Positions 32,461 through 41,520 of a stretch of DNA of 64,000 nt are shown here, one piece after another. The stretch is from Streptomyces sp. S465 (GTDB lineage Bacteria > Actinomycetota > Actinomycetes > Streptomycetales > Streptomycetaceae), in NCBI RefSeq assembly GCF_026898115.1, contig NZ_CP114036.1:3658001-3722000 (forward strand), written 5' to 3'. Below the pieces are notes generated by a model, which was not told the DNA's origin, did not search any database, and worked only from the letters and a program-made list of their open reading frames with translations. Positions within the stretch are counted from its first letter, which is position 1. The number at the start of each line of letters is the position of its first letter. The position numbers were made by a program, and so were the translations under genes.

Positions 32461-33243
32461 TCACGCGATGCGTTCCACGAGGTCCGCGATGGAGTCGACG
32501 ACCGTGGACGGGCGGTACGGGTACCGGTCCACGTCGTCCGCCTTGGTCACCCCGGTGAGCACCAGGAAGGTCTCCATACCGGCTTCGAGCCCCGCCCGCA
32601 CGTCCGTGTCCATCCGGTCGCCGATCATCGCGCTGGTCTCGGAGTGGGCGCCGATGGCGTTCAGCCCTGATCGCATCATCAGCGGATTGGGCTTGCCGAC
32701 GAAGTAGGGCTCCTGGCCGGTCGCCTTGGTGATCAGCGCGGCCACGGAGCCGGTGGCGGGCAGCGCGCCTTCCATGGAGGGGCCGATCTCATCGGGGTTG
32801 GTGGCGATGAACCGCGCACCGTTGTTGATCAGCCGGATGGCCTTGGTGAGCGCCTCGAAGCTGTACGTACGGGTCTCGCCGAGCACCACATAGTCGGGCT
32901 CGACATCCGTAAGGACGTAGCCGATGTCGTGCAGCGCGGTGGTCAGCCCGGCCTCCCCGATGACGTACGCGGTGCCGCCGGGGCGCTGCTCGGCCAGGAA
33001 CTGGGCGCTCGCCAGCGCCGACGTCCAGATGTTGGCCACCGGGACGTCGAGCCCGATCCGGGCCAGCCGGGCGTGGAGGTCGCGCGGGGTGTAGATGGAG
33101 TTGTTGGTGAGCACGAGGAAGGGCAGGCCGGCTTCGCGCAGCCGCTTGATGAAGGCATCGGCACCGGGCACCGGTATGCCCTCATGCATCAGCACACCGT
33201 CCATGTCGGTGAGCCATGACTCGATCGGCTTGCGCTCTGTCAC
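32461..33243 (-). CDS. HAD-superfamily class IIA phosphatase (NagD-like)
   Basis: This 260-residue protein has the HAD motif I LTDMDGVLMHEG (nucleophile and acid Asp), motif II LTNNS, motif III Lys in GKPNPLMM and motif IV IGDRMDTDV. Such class IIA proteins dephosphorylate nucleotides or sugar phosphates. GTG start at 33243. It is alone on the minus strand, divergent from the small Rv0909-type gene. Confidence 0.92.
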   Translation of the reverse strand: MTERKPIESWLTDMDGVLMHEGIPVPGADAFIKRLREAGLPFLVLTNNSIYTPRDLHARLARIGLDVPVANIWTSALASAQFLAEQRPGGTAYVIGEAGLTTALHDIGYVLTDVEPDYVVLGETRTYSFEALTKAIRLINNGARFIATNPDEIGPSMEGALPATGSVAALITKATGQEPYFVGKPNPLMMRSGLNAIGAHSETSAMIGDRMDTDVRAGLEAGMETFLVLTGVTKADDVDRYPYRPSTVVDSIADLVERIA

Positions 33244-33373
33244 TGGTTGCTCTCCGCTCGGAATCGGCCTCTGACGACCACCTCAGCCTAACCGGGGAAG
33301 GGTCGGTGAGACCGGCCGCGTCCGGGAGCGCGGATACGTTCGCGAGCCGTTCGCCGGCCGTTCCAGCGGGGCC

Positions 33374-33409
33374 AGCGGTTGCCTCCGTTCCAGCGGTTGC
33401 CTCCGTTCC
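33374..33409. repeat. 18-bp direct repeat, two exact copies
   Basis: AGCGGTTGCCTCCGTTCC occurs twice in tandem (33374-33391 and 33392-33409) in the 263-bp gap between the divergent HAD and Rv0909-type genes. It could be a regulatory direct repeat or just slippage. Confidence 0.85.
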
Positions 33410-33506
33410 AGCGCGACAGATCCGCACAGGTGTCTGATCCTGAGGGAGGGGCGGATTCCGCCCTCCCTGGGATACCTGGCACGAGCCGGACCGTAAGGAG
33501 GCCGCG

Positions 33507-33695
33507 ATGGGCATGATGGACAAGATCAAGGGCGCGATCAGCAAGAACCCGGACAAGACCCGGCGGGGCGCTCGTAAGGGAGCCGAGACCGCGGACAAGA
33601 GGACGGGCGGCAAGTACTCGGAGCAGATCCAAGGCGGCTCGGACAAGATCGACGACGAGCTGCGCCGCCGGGGCGAGGGGCCCCGGGGCCAGTAG
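33507..33695 (+). CDS. Rv0909-family small protein (putative antitoxin)
   Basis: This 62-residue basic protein starts MGMMDKIKGAISKNPDK and continues KGAETADKRTGGKYSEQIQGG, the pattern of the actinobacterial Rv0909/MT0933-like family annotated as putative antitoxin. An AAGGAGG ribosome site is perfectly placed. No toxin-like gene is adjacent: the next plus-strand gene is far away and the flanking genes are unrelated. The antitoxin label is therefore doubtful; it may be an abundant stress protein of the CsbD-like type. Confidence 0.8.
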   Translation: MGMMDKIKGAISKNPDKTRRGARKGAETADKRTGGKYSEQIQGGSDKIDDELRRRGEGPRGQ

Positions 33696-33704
33696 CTCGG
33701 CGCT

Positions 33705-35318
33705 TCAGGCCCCCGCGCGCCGGGACTTCACGACGAGGACGGTGCCGCAGGTCACGAGCGCGGCGCTGATGACGCCGAGCCCCGCGAACAGGGCGGTGTG
33801 ACGGCCCGTCGCGGCGAGCTCGGGCATCCGCTCCCGTTCGCGCTCGTGACCTCCGTCCTGCTCCGCTTCTTCGTCTGCTCCCTCCTCCTCCTGACGGCCT
33901 TCGGTGCCGGTGCCGGTCTCCGGGACGGTGCTGGGCTCGTCGGCTTGGGGCTCCTGTCCGGGGTCGGTCTCGGTGCCCGGGTCCAGGTCGGATTCGGCGC
34001 TGGGGTCGGTCTCCGTGCCCAGCTCCTCGCCTAGCTCCTCGGTGTCGGTGTCGGTGTCGGTGTCGAGGCCCTCTTCGTCGAGGTCGAGGTCGAGGTCGGT
34101 ACCGGCGTCGGCATCGGTTTCGGTACCGGGGTCGGTTTCGGCATCGACGTCCGCACTGGCGTCCGCGTCGGTGTCCGCCTTCACCTCCGCTTCCGTCTCC
34201 GTCTCCGTGTCGGCGTTCACGTCCGTGTCGGCGTCCGCGTCGACCTCGGTGTCCGTCTCGGGCTCGGTCCCGGTGTCCGTCTTGGCGCTGGGCTCGGCGT
34301 CGATGTCGGCCTCCGTACCGACGTCGGCGCCCGCCCCCGTGTCGGCGCCCGCCTCCGTCTCGGCGTCGGCATCGCTGTCGGCACGGGGCGGCACTGCGGC
34401 CGGACGGCTCTCCTTATGGCTTGGGCTTGGGCTGGGGCTGGGGCTCTCCGTGCCGGTACTGGTGCCAGTGCTGGTACTCGCGCTCGGCGTCCGGCTCGGC
34501 GAAATGGACCGGGTCTTGCCGGGAGCCCGCGTCGGAGCGGCCGTAGGGGTCCTGGAAGGGGTGGCCGACCGCGCACCGGGCTGCGTTCCGGCATCCGCAT
34601 CGGTGCCGGAGGCGGTAGCGGCCCCGGCGCCGACACCGGTGTCCGCCTCCGTATCGCCACCGGCGTCCGTACGCGCACCCGTCGTACCCGCACCCGCACC
34701 CGTGCCCACACCCGCACCCGCACCCGTCGTCGTCCCGGCGATACGGAAGTCGTAGTCGTTCGACTGCCCCACCCAGTCGCCGTCGTCCGCGCGCCGCTGT
34801 ACGGCGATGGCGTTGGCCGTCACCGGCCCCTCGGGCGCGTCCGCGGTGAAACGCGTCCGCACCCGGACGTCGACGGTCTTGTGCGCGGGCACGGTGAAAC
34901 CCTTGAAGTGGTCGTCGAAGACCCCGATGTTCTCATCCTCGTCGGTCGTCTGGAACGACACCGGCCGCCAGGTGGCGCCGCCGTCCGCGTACGGGTCGAG
35001 GAACTCGAAGTCGATATGGCGGGGCCGCAGTTCGCGGCCCTGGTCGATCAGGACCGCGATGGGGTGGATCGCGCGGCAGCCGGTGTCCGTGGCGTTGCGC
35101 AGTTCGAGGTGCCAGCCGTGCCAGTCGCCGCCGCGGGCGTACTGGTCCGGTCCGTCGCGCAGGCGGGCTTCGATCGGGAAGTCGGTGGTGTTCCGGTCCC
35201 CGCAGGTGGCGGGGAGGGGCGCGGCGGCGTACGCCGGAACCCCGTACAGGGCGGGGGCGCACGCGAGCGCGGCCGCCGGAAGGACGGCTCGTAGGGACAG
35301 TGCGGTGGGCAAGCGCAT
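33705..35318 (-). CDS. LAXTG-anchored surface protein with a long acidic/Thr repeat stalk
   Basis: This 537-residue protein has a signal peptide (LPAAALACAPALYG), a globular N-terminal domain of ~190 residues with two Cys (TCGDR, GCRAI), then ~290 residues of Asp/Glu/Thr/Ala-rich repeats (TETDADAD-like) and a C-terminal sorting signal: LAATG followed by a hydrophobic helix (HTALFAGLGVISAALV) and SRRAGA. LAXTG is the class E sortase signal of Streptomyces, so it is probably wall-anchored by the enzyme at 40547. The stalk would project the N-domain from the hypha. Biological role unknown. Confidence 0.88.
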   Translation of the reverse strand: MRLPTALSLRAVLPAAALACAPALYGVPAYAAAPLPATCGDRNTTDFPIEARLRDGPDQYARGGDWHGWHLELRNATDTGCRAIHPIAVLIDQGRELRPRHIDFEFLDPYADGGATWRPVSFQTTDEDENIGVFDDHFKGFTVPAHKTVDVRVRTRFTADAPEGPVTANAIAVQRRADDGDWVGQSNDYDFRIAGTTTGAGAGVGTGAGAGTTGARTDAGGDTEADTGVGAGAATASGTDADAGTQPGARSATPSRTPTAAPTRAPGKTRSISPSRTPSASTSTGTSTGTESPSPSPSPSHKESRPAAVPPRADSDADAETEAGADTGAGADVGTEADIDAEPSAKTDTGTEPETDTEVDADADTDVNADTETETEAEVKADTDADASADVDAETDPGTETDADAGTDLDLDLDEEGLDTDTDTDTEELGEELGTETDPSAESDLDPGTETDPGQEPQADEPSTVPETGTGTEGRQEEEGADEEAEQDGGHERERERMPELAATGRHTALFAGLGVISAALVTCGTVLVVKSRRAGA

Positions 35319-35437
35319 GAGTGACCTCTGCTGTGCTGCGGTTCATCCCCGAGCACTCCGCTACATTCCGCGTCCGCACTCCGACACACCGCACCAGGGC
35401 CGGATTGCCCCCGACTGGCCGTCCGGATCCCCCTCGA

Positions 35438-36565
35438 TCAGCCCAGCGCGAACAGCGGTGCGAGCACCAGCCGGGCGGCGCCCTCGACAACGGCCCGCCC
35501 GCCCCGCTCCACGACGCCGACGGGCACCGTGGGACGGCTGGTGCGCGCGGAGTCCTCGGCGAGCATCGCGGCCACACCGCGTACGTAGGGGCCGGGGTCG
35601 GCCAGCACCACCCGGCCGCCCAGGAGCACCCGGTCGATGTCGAGCAGCCGTACCAGGTTGGCCGCGCCGACGCCGAGCAGCCGCGCGGCGCCCGTACGGT
35701 CGCCGCGTGCCACGGCGGCGAGGCACAGCGCCTCCAGACAGCCCCGGTTGCCGCAGTCGCAGGGCGGCCCGTCGAGCTGGATCACCTGGTGCCCGAACTC
35801 CCCCGCGTCGGTGCGCGCCCCCCGGTACACGCCGCCGCCGAGCACCAGCCCGGCGCCCAGGCCGGTGCCCAGATGGAGATACGCGGCCGACTCGGCGGTC
35901 TCGGCGGTCGTGAGCCCGAGCGCGGCGGCGTTGGTGTCCTTGTCCAGGACGACGGGCAGGGCGAGCCGCTCGGCGAGCGCGTCGCGCAGCGGGAAGCCGT
36001 CCCACTGGGGAAAGCCGGTCACGCGGTGCAGCACGCCTGAGCCGTGGTCGAGCGGGCCGGGTGCGGCGACACCGACGCCGAGCAGTCCGCCGTCCGCCCC
36101 GTCCCCGCCGCGAGCCGGCGCGGCGTCCGCGTCCGCGAGGAGCGACCTGACCTCGGCCGTGGCCGCCCCGACCGCCTGCTCCGCCCCCGCGCCGAAGTCG
36201 AAGGGCGCGGTGCGGGCGGCGACCGGTGTGCCCGCGAGGTCGACGAGGACCGCGGTCAGCTCGTCGCGGTCGAGGTGCAGCCCGATCGCATGGCGGGCGC
36301 CGGGGACCAGGCGGAGCGCGGTGGGCGGTTTGCCGCCGGTCGAGGCGCGCTGACCGGCCTCCGCCGCCAGGCCCTCCGCCCGCAGCCGCGCCGTGATCTT
36401 GCTGACGGCCTGGGGGGTGAGGCCGGTGCGGGCGGCCAGCTCCAGCCGGCTGACGCCGTCCTCGCCCGCGTCGCGCAGCAGGCGCAGGACGAGCGCGGCG
36501 TTATGGCTGCGCAGGGCGGACAGATTGGCTCCGGGCCCGGCCACCCCCGACATCGTGCTGTTCAC
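35438..36565 (-). CDS. ROK-family transcriptional regulator/sugar kinase
   Basis: This 375-residue protein has an N-terminal winged HTH (RSHNAALVLRLLRDAGEDG, SRLELAARTGLTPQAVSKITARL) and a ROK kinase-like domain with DKDTNAAALG, HLGTGLGAGLVL and the zinc-binding CDCGNRGCLE motif. It is divergent from a Gfo/Idh oxidoreductase with only 55 bases between the starts, so it probably regulates that operon in response to a sugar or derivative. GTG at 36565 is used; ATG at 36553 is an alternative. Confidence 0.9.
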   Translation of the reverse strand: MNSTMSGVAGPGANLSALRSHNAALVLRLLRDAGEDGVSRLELAARTGLTPQAVSKITARLRAEGLAAEAGQRASTGGKPPTALRLVPGARHAIGLHLDRDELTAVLVDLAGTPVAARTAPFDFGAGAEQAVGAATAEVRSLLADADAAPARGGDGADGGLLGVGVAAPGPLDHGSGVLHRVTGFPQWDGFPLRDALAERLALPVVLDKDTNAAALGLTTAETAESAAYLHLGTGLGAGLVLGGGVYRGARTDAGEFGHQVIQLDGPPCDCGNRGCLEALCLAAVARGDRTGAARLLGVGAANLVRLLDIDRVLLGGRVVLADPGPYVRGVAAMLAEDSARTSRPTVPVGVVERGGRAVVEGAARLVLAPLFALG

Positions 36566-36620
36566 CCACCCATTGTGGGCCTCGCTTGCGCTTCCGCAAC
36601 ACTGTTGTCAAAGTGGCCGC

Positions 36621-37748
36621 ATGGATGCCAATGCCCTGGATGACAGCAGCACCTTCCGAGTGGGACTGATCGGCTACGGCCTGGCCGGATCCGTCTTCCA
36701 CGCCCCCTTGATCGCGGCCACCGAGGGACTGGTCCTGGACACCGTCGTCACCTCCAGCCCGGAGCGGCAGCGGCAGGCCCGCGGCGAGTTCCCCGACGTC
36801 CGTCTCGCGGACTCCGCCGATGAGCTGTGGGGCCGGGCCGATGAGCTGGATCTGATCGTCATCGCGTCCCCGAACCGCACCCATGTCCCGCTCGCCCGCG
36901 CCGCCCTTCAGGCGGGGCTGCCGACCGTGGTGGACAAGCCGCTGGCCGCGACGGCCGCCGAGGCCGAGGAGCTGGCCGCGCTCGCCGAGGCCCGCGGGCT
37001 GCTGCTGAGCGTCTTCCAGAACCGCCGCTGGGACAACGACTTCCGCACCCTGGAGAAACTGCTCGCCGAGGGGGCGCTCGGCGAGGTGTGGCGCTTCGAG
37101 TCCCGCTTCGAGCGGTGGCGGCCGCGGCTCAAGGGCGGCTGGCGGGAGTCCGGCGACCCGGCCGAGGTCGGCGGGCTGCTGTACGACCTGGGCAGCCACC
37201 TGGTCGACCAGGCGCTCACCCTCTTCGGCCCCGCCGAATCCGTCTACGCCGAGGTCGATGTGCGCCGCCCCGGGGCACAGACCGACGACGACACCTTCAT
37301 CGCCCTCACCCACGCCGGCGGGGTCCGCTCCCACCTGTGGATGAGCGCGACCACCGCCCAGCTCGGCCCGCGCTTCCGGGTGCTGGGCAGCCGGGCGGGC
37401 TATGTGAAGTACGGCCTCGACCCGCAGGAGGCCGCCCTGCGCGAGGGGCTGCGCCCCGCCGCGCGCCCCGCCGTCCCGTCCGCCCCGTCCGCCGAATGGG
37501 GCACCGAGCCGGAGAGCGCCTGGGGCCGGCTGGGAGCGGGCGAGTCCCCGCTGACCAGCGGCGGGACCCCGGTGCCCACCCTCCGGGGCGACTACCCCGC
37601 GTACTACGCCGCCGTCGCCGCCGCCCTCCGCGACGGCACCCCGCCGCCGGTCACCGCCGCCGAGGCCGCGGCCGCCCTGCACGTACTGGAGGCGGCCCGG
37701 GTGTCGGCCGCGGAGCGCCGTACGGTCCGGATCGAGGTCCCGGCATGA
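36621..37748 (+). CDS. Gfo/Idh/MocA-family oxidoreductase
   Basis: This 375-residue NAD(P)-dependent dehydrogenase has the Rossmann motif VGLIGYGLAGSVFHAPL, the catalytic EKP-type motif here as VDKPLAAT, and a C-terminal alpha/beta domain with GGLLYDLGSHLVDQAL. Relatives oxidise myo-inositol, glucose or similar polyols. It is divergent from a ROK regulator and overlaps the next gene by four bases, forming a two-gene operon. The Glu of the EKP motif is replaced by Asp. Confidence 0.9.
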   Translation: MDANALDDSSTFRVGLIGYGLAGSVFHAPLIAATEGLVLDTVVTSSPERQRQARGEFPDVRLADSADELWGRADELDLIVIASPNRTHVPLARAALQAGLPTVVDKPLAATAAEAEELAALAEARGLLLSVFQNRRWDNDFRTLEKLLAEGALGEVWRFESRFERWRPRLKGGWRESGDPAEVGGLLYDLGSHLVDQALTLFGPAESVYAEVDVRRPGAQTDDDTFIALTHAGGVRSHLWMSATTAQLGPRFRVLGSRAGYVKYGLDPQEAALREGLRPAARPAVPSAPSAEWGTEPESAWGRLGAGESPLTSGGTPVPTLRGDYPAYYAAVAAALRDGTPPPVTAAEAAAALHVLEAARVSAAERRTVRIEVPA

Positions 37749-38227
37749 GCGAGCACACCGAGCACACCGAGCTGATCGCCCGCCTGGAGGAGCAGGAGCG
37801 CCGGCTGCGCCTGCCCCGCTTCGACAACGACGACGCCTGGCGTCTGGGCTGCCTCGTCGCCGACCTGGCCCAGGAGCGCGGCGCCGCCGTCACGATCGGC
37901 ATCCACCGCGCCGGTCAGCGCCTCTTCCACCGTGCCCTGCCGGGCACCTCCCCCGACAACGACGCCTGGCTGGAGCGCAAGTTCCGGGTCGTGGAGCGCT
38001 ACGGGGCCGCCTCCTACCTCGTCGGCACCCGCTTCCGCGCCAAGGGCACCACCTTCGAGGAGTCCTCCCGCCTCGACCCCGACCGCTACGCCGCGCACGG
38101 CGGCGCCTTCCCCCTCCATGTGACGGGCACGGGCGTCATCGGCGCGGTCGGGGTCTCGGGACTGCCGCAGGCCGAGGACCACGCGCTGGTGGTGGAGGCG
38201 CTGGAGCGCTATCTGACGACGGCCTGA
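37745..38227 (+). CDS. Heme-binding HbpS/UPF0303-like protein
   Basis: This 160-residue protein has LARLEEQERRLRLPRFDNDDAW-type N-terminus (segment LIARLEEQERRL), VTIGIHRAGQRLFHRALPG and a C-terminal GVIGAVGVSGLPQAEDHALV, which fit the DUF336/HbpS-like alpha/beta fold (UPF0303). Family members bind heme or are linked to small-molecule sensing. ATG overlaps the oxidoreductase stop. Its substrate and role in this sugar operon are unknown. Confidence 0.82.
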   Translation: MSEHTEHTELIARLEEQERRLRLPRFDNDDAWRLGCLVADLAQERGAAVTIGIHRAGQRLFHRALPGTSPDNDAWLERKFRVVERYGAASYLVGTRFRAKGTTFEESSRLDPDRYAAHGGAFPLHVTGTGVIGAVGVSGLPQAEDHALVVEALERYLTTA

Positions 38228-38236
38228 CCCCGAGCC

Positions 38237-38271
38237 GGTCGAGGGCGGCCCCGGCGGGACCGCCCTCGACC
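38237..38271. terminator. Hairpin between convergent genes
   Basis: GGTCGAGGGCGG and CCGCCCTCGACC pair across a CCCCGGCGGGA loop between the HbpS-like gene (+) and the FAH gene (-). Confidence 0.7.
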
Positions 38272-38324
38272 GCTCACCAGTCCACTGGTCGGGCGCCCCG
38301 TCGGACGTCCCGTCGGGCGCCCCG

Positions 38325-39191
38325 TCAGGCGTCCTTGAGCTCCTGCCGCTGGCGGCCCAGGCCGTCGATCTCGAGCTCGACGACATCGCCGGCCCGGAGG
38401 TACGGCTTGGGCTCGGGGCGGCCCATGGCCACGCCCGCCGGGGTGCCGGTGTTGATGACATCGCCGGGGTAGAGGGTCATGAACTGGCTGAGGTAGCGCA
38501 CCACCCGGGCCACCCCGAAGATCTGGTCCGCGGTGCTGCCGTCCTGCTTCAGCTCGCCGTTGACCCACAGGCGCAGCCCCAGGGCCTGCGGGTCGGGGAC
38601 CTCGTCGGCGGTGACCAGCCAGGGGCCCAGGGGGTTGAACGTCTCGCAGTTCTTGCCCTTGTCCCACTGGCCGCCGCGCTCGATCTGGAAGGCGCGCTCG
38701 GAGACGTCGTGGGCGACCGCGTAGCCCGCGACCGCGTCGAGGGCGGCCTCGTCGGAGTCGAGGTAGCGGGCGGTGCGGCCGATGACGACGGCGAGTTCGA
38801 CCTCCCAGTCGGTCTTCACGCTGCCGCGCGGGACGAGGACCGTGTCATCGGGGCCGACGACCGTGTCCGGGGCCTTCATGAAGATGATGGGCTCTTCGGG
38901 AACGTCGGCGCCGGTTTCGGTGGCGTGGTCGTGGTAGTTCAGCCCTATGCACACGATCTTGCCGATACGGCCGAGCGGCGGACCGATCCGCACCCCGCCG
39001 TCCTCGATCGCCGGCAACGCGTCGCCACCCTCGGCGGCCGCCGCCTCGCGCAGCCGCGCGAGAGCGGCCTCATCGGCGAGGAGAGCGCCGTCGATGTCCG
39101 TGACCAGGGCGGACAGATCGCGCAGGATGCCGTCCTGGTCGAGCAGCGCGGGGCGTTCCGCGCCCACCGGTCCGACACGCAGCAGTTTCAT
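38325..39191 (-). CDS. Fumarylacetoacetate hydrolase-family protein
   Basis: This 288-residue protein has the FAH signature: IVCIGLNYHDHATETG, PIIFMKAPDTVVGPDD, the metal-binding Glu of DWEVELAVVIG, and GYAVAHDVSERAFQ, with a late GDVINTGTPAGVAMG motif. Metal-dependent hydrolases/isomerases of this group cleave C-C bonds of acylpyruvates (e.g. 2,4-diketo acids). No pathway partner is seen next to it. ATG at 39191. Confidence 0.92.
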   Translation of the reverse strand: MKLLRVGPVGAERPALLDQDGILRDLSALVTDIDGALLADEAALARLREAAAAEGGDALPAIEDGGVRIGPPLGRIGKIVCIGLNYHDHATETGADVPEEPIIFMKAPDTVVGPDDTVLVPRGSVKTDWEVELAVVIGRTARYLDSDEAALDAVAGYAVAHDVSERAFQIERGGQWDKGKNCETFNPLGPWLVTADEVPDPQALGLRLWVNGELKQDGSTADQIFGVARVVRYLSQFMTLYPGDVINTGTPAGVAMGRPEPKPYLRAGDVVELEIDGLGRQRQELKDA

Positions 39192-39324
39192 CCCAAGACT
39201 CCCGAGGTCGCAGGCCGGTGCGAGACGCCTACCGGCTGCTCGATCCTCCCGTCAGGGATGTCCAGCCCGCAAGACCTCGTTCACCCACTGGGACGTCGGG
39301 GAGGAGGCGGTGTCGGGCGATGCC

Positions 39325-39999
39325 CTAACCCCGGTGCAGCAGGGCCCGTTCCACCGCCGTCCAGGTCGTACTGGTCGCCAGATACAGCGCCGCCGCCAGC
39401 GGAACCACGGCGGCGGTGACGAGGGTGCCGAACGACAACAGCGGCAGCACTCGGGCCACCCCGGGCGCCCCCGGGACGGTCGCCTTACGGGCACGCAGAT
39501 ACGTCCAGGTCGCCACGGCCGCGATCAGCGCGAAGAGCCCCAGGTAAACCAGACCCGTCCCGCCGCCGAGCGCCCCGTCCCACCGGCCGCCGAGCGGGGC
39601 CCCGGCGAGGGTGTGGTCCAGCAGGTCTCCGGCGCCGCCGCCGGTGGAGAACGCGTGGTACATGACGAAGAAGACCGGGAGCTGGACGAGGGTCGGCAGA
39701 CAGCCCGCCAGCGGTGACGCCCCTTCCTTCGCCCGCAGCTCCACCATGGCGCGCCGCATCCGCTCCGGGTCGCCCTTGTGCTTGCGGCCCAGCTCCGCGA
39801 TCTTCGGCGCGAGCGCGGCCCGCGCCTTCTCACCGCGCACCGCGGCACGGGCCAGGGGATGCAATGCGGCGCGGACGCACAGCGTGAACAGGACGATGGC
39901 GGCCGCCGCCGCGGACGCGCCGAAGAGCGGGTCGAGGCCGTTCGCCATGGTGGTCAGCAGGGTGCCGAGGGGGGAGAAGAGAGAGGAGAAAAGGGACAT
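39325..39999 (-). CDS. YidC/Oxa1-type membrane insertase paralogue
   Basis: This 224-residue protein has five membrane segments (start at ANGLDPLFGASAAAAAIVLFTLCVRAALHPLARAA) and the Oxa1 loop KIAELGRKHKGDPERM followed by GCLPTLVQLPVFFVMYHAF. The Arg of helix 1-2 groove is in VRAAL. It lacks a long periplasmic domain, so it is a Gram-positive type. It is not beside rpmH/rnpA, so it is probably a second YidC. The small DUF6412-type protein follows upstream in the same direction. Confidence 0.88.
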   Translation of the reverse strand: MSLFSSLFSPLGTLLTTMANGLDPLFGASAAAAAIVLFTLCVRAALHPLARAAVRGEKARAALAPKIAELGRKHKGDPERMRRAMVELRAKEGASPLAGCLPTLVQLPVFFVMYHAFSTGGGAGDLLDHTLAGAPLGGRWDGALGGGTGLVYLGLFALIAAVATWTYLRARKATVPGAPGVARVLPLLSFGTLVTAAVVPLAAALYLATSTTWTAVERALLHRG

Positions 40000-40176
40000 G
40001 GGAGCCCTCCGCGGGTCTCGTCGTGCCGGAGTTCCGGAATGCCGGGGTTCCGGAGTGAGGAAGTCATCGGCGTGACGGACCGCGTGGCGTGGCGTTACGG
40101 ATGTACCCGGGTACGCCCGAGGGGCACGCGGGGATACGCGTGTGTCGGGTACGGGTGTGTCGGGTACGGGTGCGCG

Positions 40177-40497
40177 CTACGCGGCCGTCGGCAGACGACG
40201 ACCCGGCGCTCGTGGCCGCGGACGTCCCGAGGCGTCGGGATCGCGCTGGGGCAGGAACGCGGTACGGCGCTCCCGGTCCCGTATCGCGGTGCGAACGCGC
40301 CCCGCGGGGGCGGGTATTCGACCGCGGGAGGCGAGGACCGCGCAGGTCAGCAGGGCCGTGGCGACGGCGGCTGTGGTCGCGACGGTGGCGGCGAGGGCGA
40401 CGGCGCTCACCATCCCGCTCTCGGCCAGCAGAACCGCGGTCAGCAGGAACAGGCAGACGCCCAGATGCATCCGCAGCACTTCGAGTCGATGCGTCAT
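40177..40497 (-). CDS. Small membrane protein, DUF6412-like
   Basis: This 106-residue protein has two predicted membrane helices (LGVCLFLLTAVLLAESG and SAVALAATVATTAAVATALLTCAVLA) and a basic C-terminal tail (RDRERRTAFLPQRDPDASGRP). In Streptomyces such proteins (DUF6412) are often next to a YidC homologue, as here. ATG at 40497 follows GGAGGGG. Function unknown; it may be an accessory of the insertase. Confidence 0.68.
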   Translation of the reverse strand: MTHRLEVLRMHLGVCLFLLTAVLLAESGMVSAVALAATVATTAAVATALLTCAVLASRGRIPAPAGRVRTAIRDRERRTAFLPQRDPDASGRPRPRAPGRRLPTAA

Positions 40498-40546
40498 CTT
40501 CGCGTCCCCTCCCCTCCGGCCGGTCTCCCCTCCTGGCGCCGCCAGT

Positions 40547-41443
40547 CTAATCGGCCCCACCGACAGAGTGTTCGGAACCGGCGGCGGTCCGGGGCTCGGC
40601 CGTTTTCAGGCGGGCCCAGACCACCAGGCGGTAGCGGGAGGTGAATTCGGGCGTGCAGGTCGTCAGCGTGAGGTAGTAGCCCGGTTCGGTGTAGCGGTAG
40701 CGCGGGTGGGCGGAGCTGTAGGGCACCGGGGCGATCACCGTGCCGTCGGTGGGTGAGGTGCGCGGCAGGGTGCGCTCGACGGCGTAGGTGTACCGGGCGT
40801 CGGCGGTGTCGACGCGTACCGTGTCGCCCGGACGCATCTCGTCCAGCCGGCGGAAGGGTTCGCCGTGCGTATTGCGGTGGCCCGCCAGGGCGACGTTGCC
40901 CGCCTGGCCCGGCTGGGCGGTGTGCGGATAGTGGCCCACGTAGCCCTTGTTGAGCACCGCCGCCCGGCTGGTGCCCTCGGCGATGGGCACCGTAAGGCCG
41001 ATGCGCGGAATCCGGAGCACGGCGTATGCCTGGTCCCGGCGCGGGCTCTGGCTCCCGCCCCCGCCCCCGGTCGTCCGGTCGCCGTCTCCCTGGGTGCCGT
41101 CGGAGGAGTCGGACGTGCGGGAGTGCGTCGCCCCCGGCGTCGGGGCGGACTCGGCGGGCTCGTTCTCCCACTGCCGCTCCAGCACCGCCACCTCGTGCCG
41201 TGCGTCCGCCCTCGCCTGCCGGTTGGTCCACCACAGCTGGTGGACGCAGAAGAGCAGCACCACGACCCCGAGGGTGACGGCGAGCTCACCGGCCGTCCAC
41301 AGCCCCCGGGCGAGCACGGCACGCCCTCGACGACGTCGCACGCGGGCACGATAGGCCAGGCCGCGCGCACCTGCCAGAGCCACGCCACGAGGACCTCCCG
41401 GAGCCGCGCCACGAGGACCCGCCAGAGGCCCGCAACCGCGCAC
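40547..41443 (-). CDS. Class E sortase
   Basis: This 298-residue protein has an Arg-rich N-terminus, one membrane helix (LAVTLGVVVLLFCVHQLWW) and a sortase fold with the catalytic His in ALAGHRNTHG, Cys in LTLTTCTPEF and Arg in TSRYRL. Class E sortases of Streptomyces anchor LAXTG proteins such as chaplins; the LAATG protein at 33705 is a candidate substrate. The GTG at 41443 is uncertain: the first ~35 residues are low-complexity (Gly/Pro/Arg) and a later start is possible. Confidence 0.9.
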   Translation of the reverse strand: MRGCGPLAGPRGAAPGGPRGVALAGARGLAYRARVRRRRGRAVLARGLWTAGELAVTLGVVVLLFCVHQLWWTNRQARADARHEVAVLERQWENEPAESAPTPGATHSRTSDSSDGTQGDGDRTTGGGGGSQSPRRDQAYAVLRIPRIGLTVPIAEGTSRAAVLNKGYVGHYPHTAQPGQAGNVALAGHRNTHGEPFRRLDEMRPGDTVRVDTADARYTYAVERTLPRTSPTDGTVIAPVPYSSAHPRYRYTEPGYYLTLTTCTPEFTSRYRLVVWARLKTAEPRTAAGSEHSVGGAD

Positions 41444-41520
41444 ACCCGCTCAGCCGCACCGCGCGCACCCGCCGGAGCCACACCGCACGCACTCGCCAGC
41501 AGCCACACCGTGGCTGTCCG

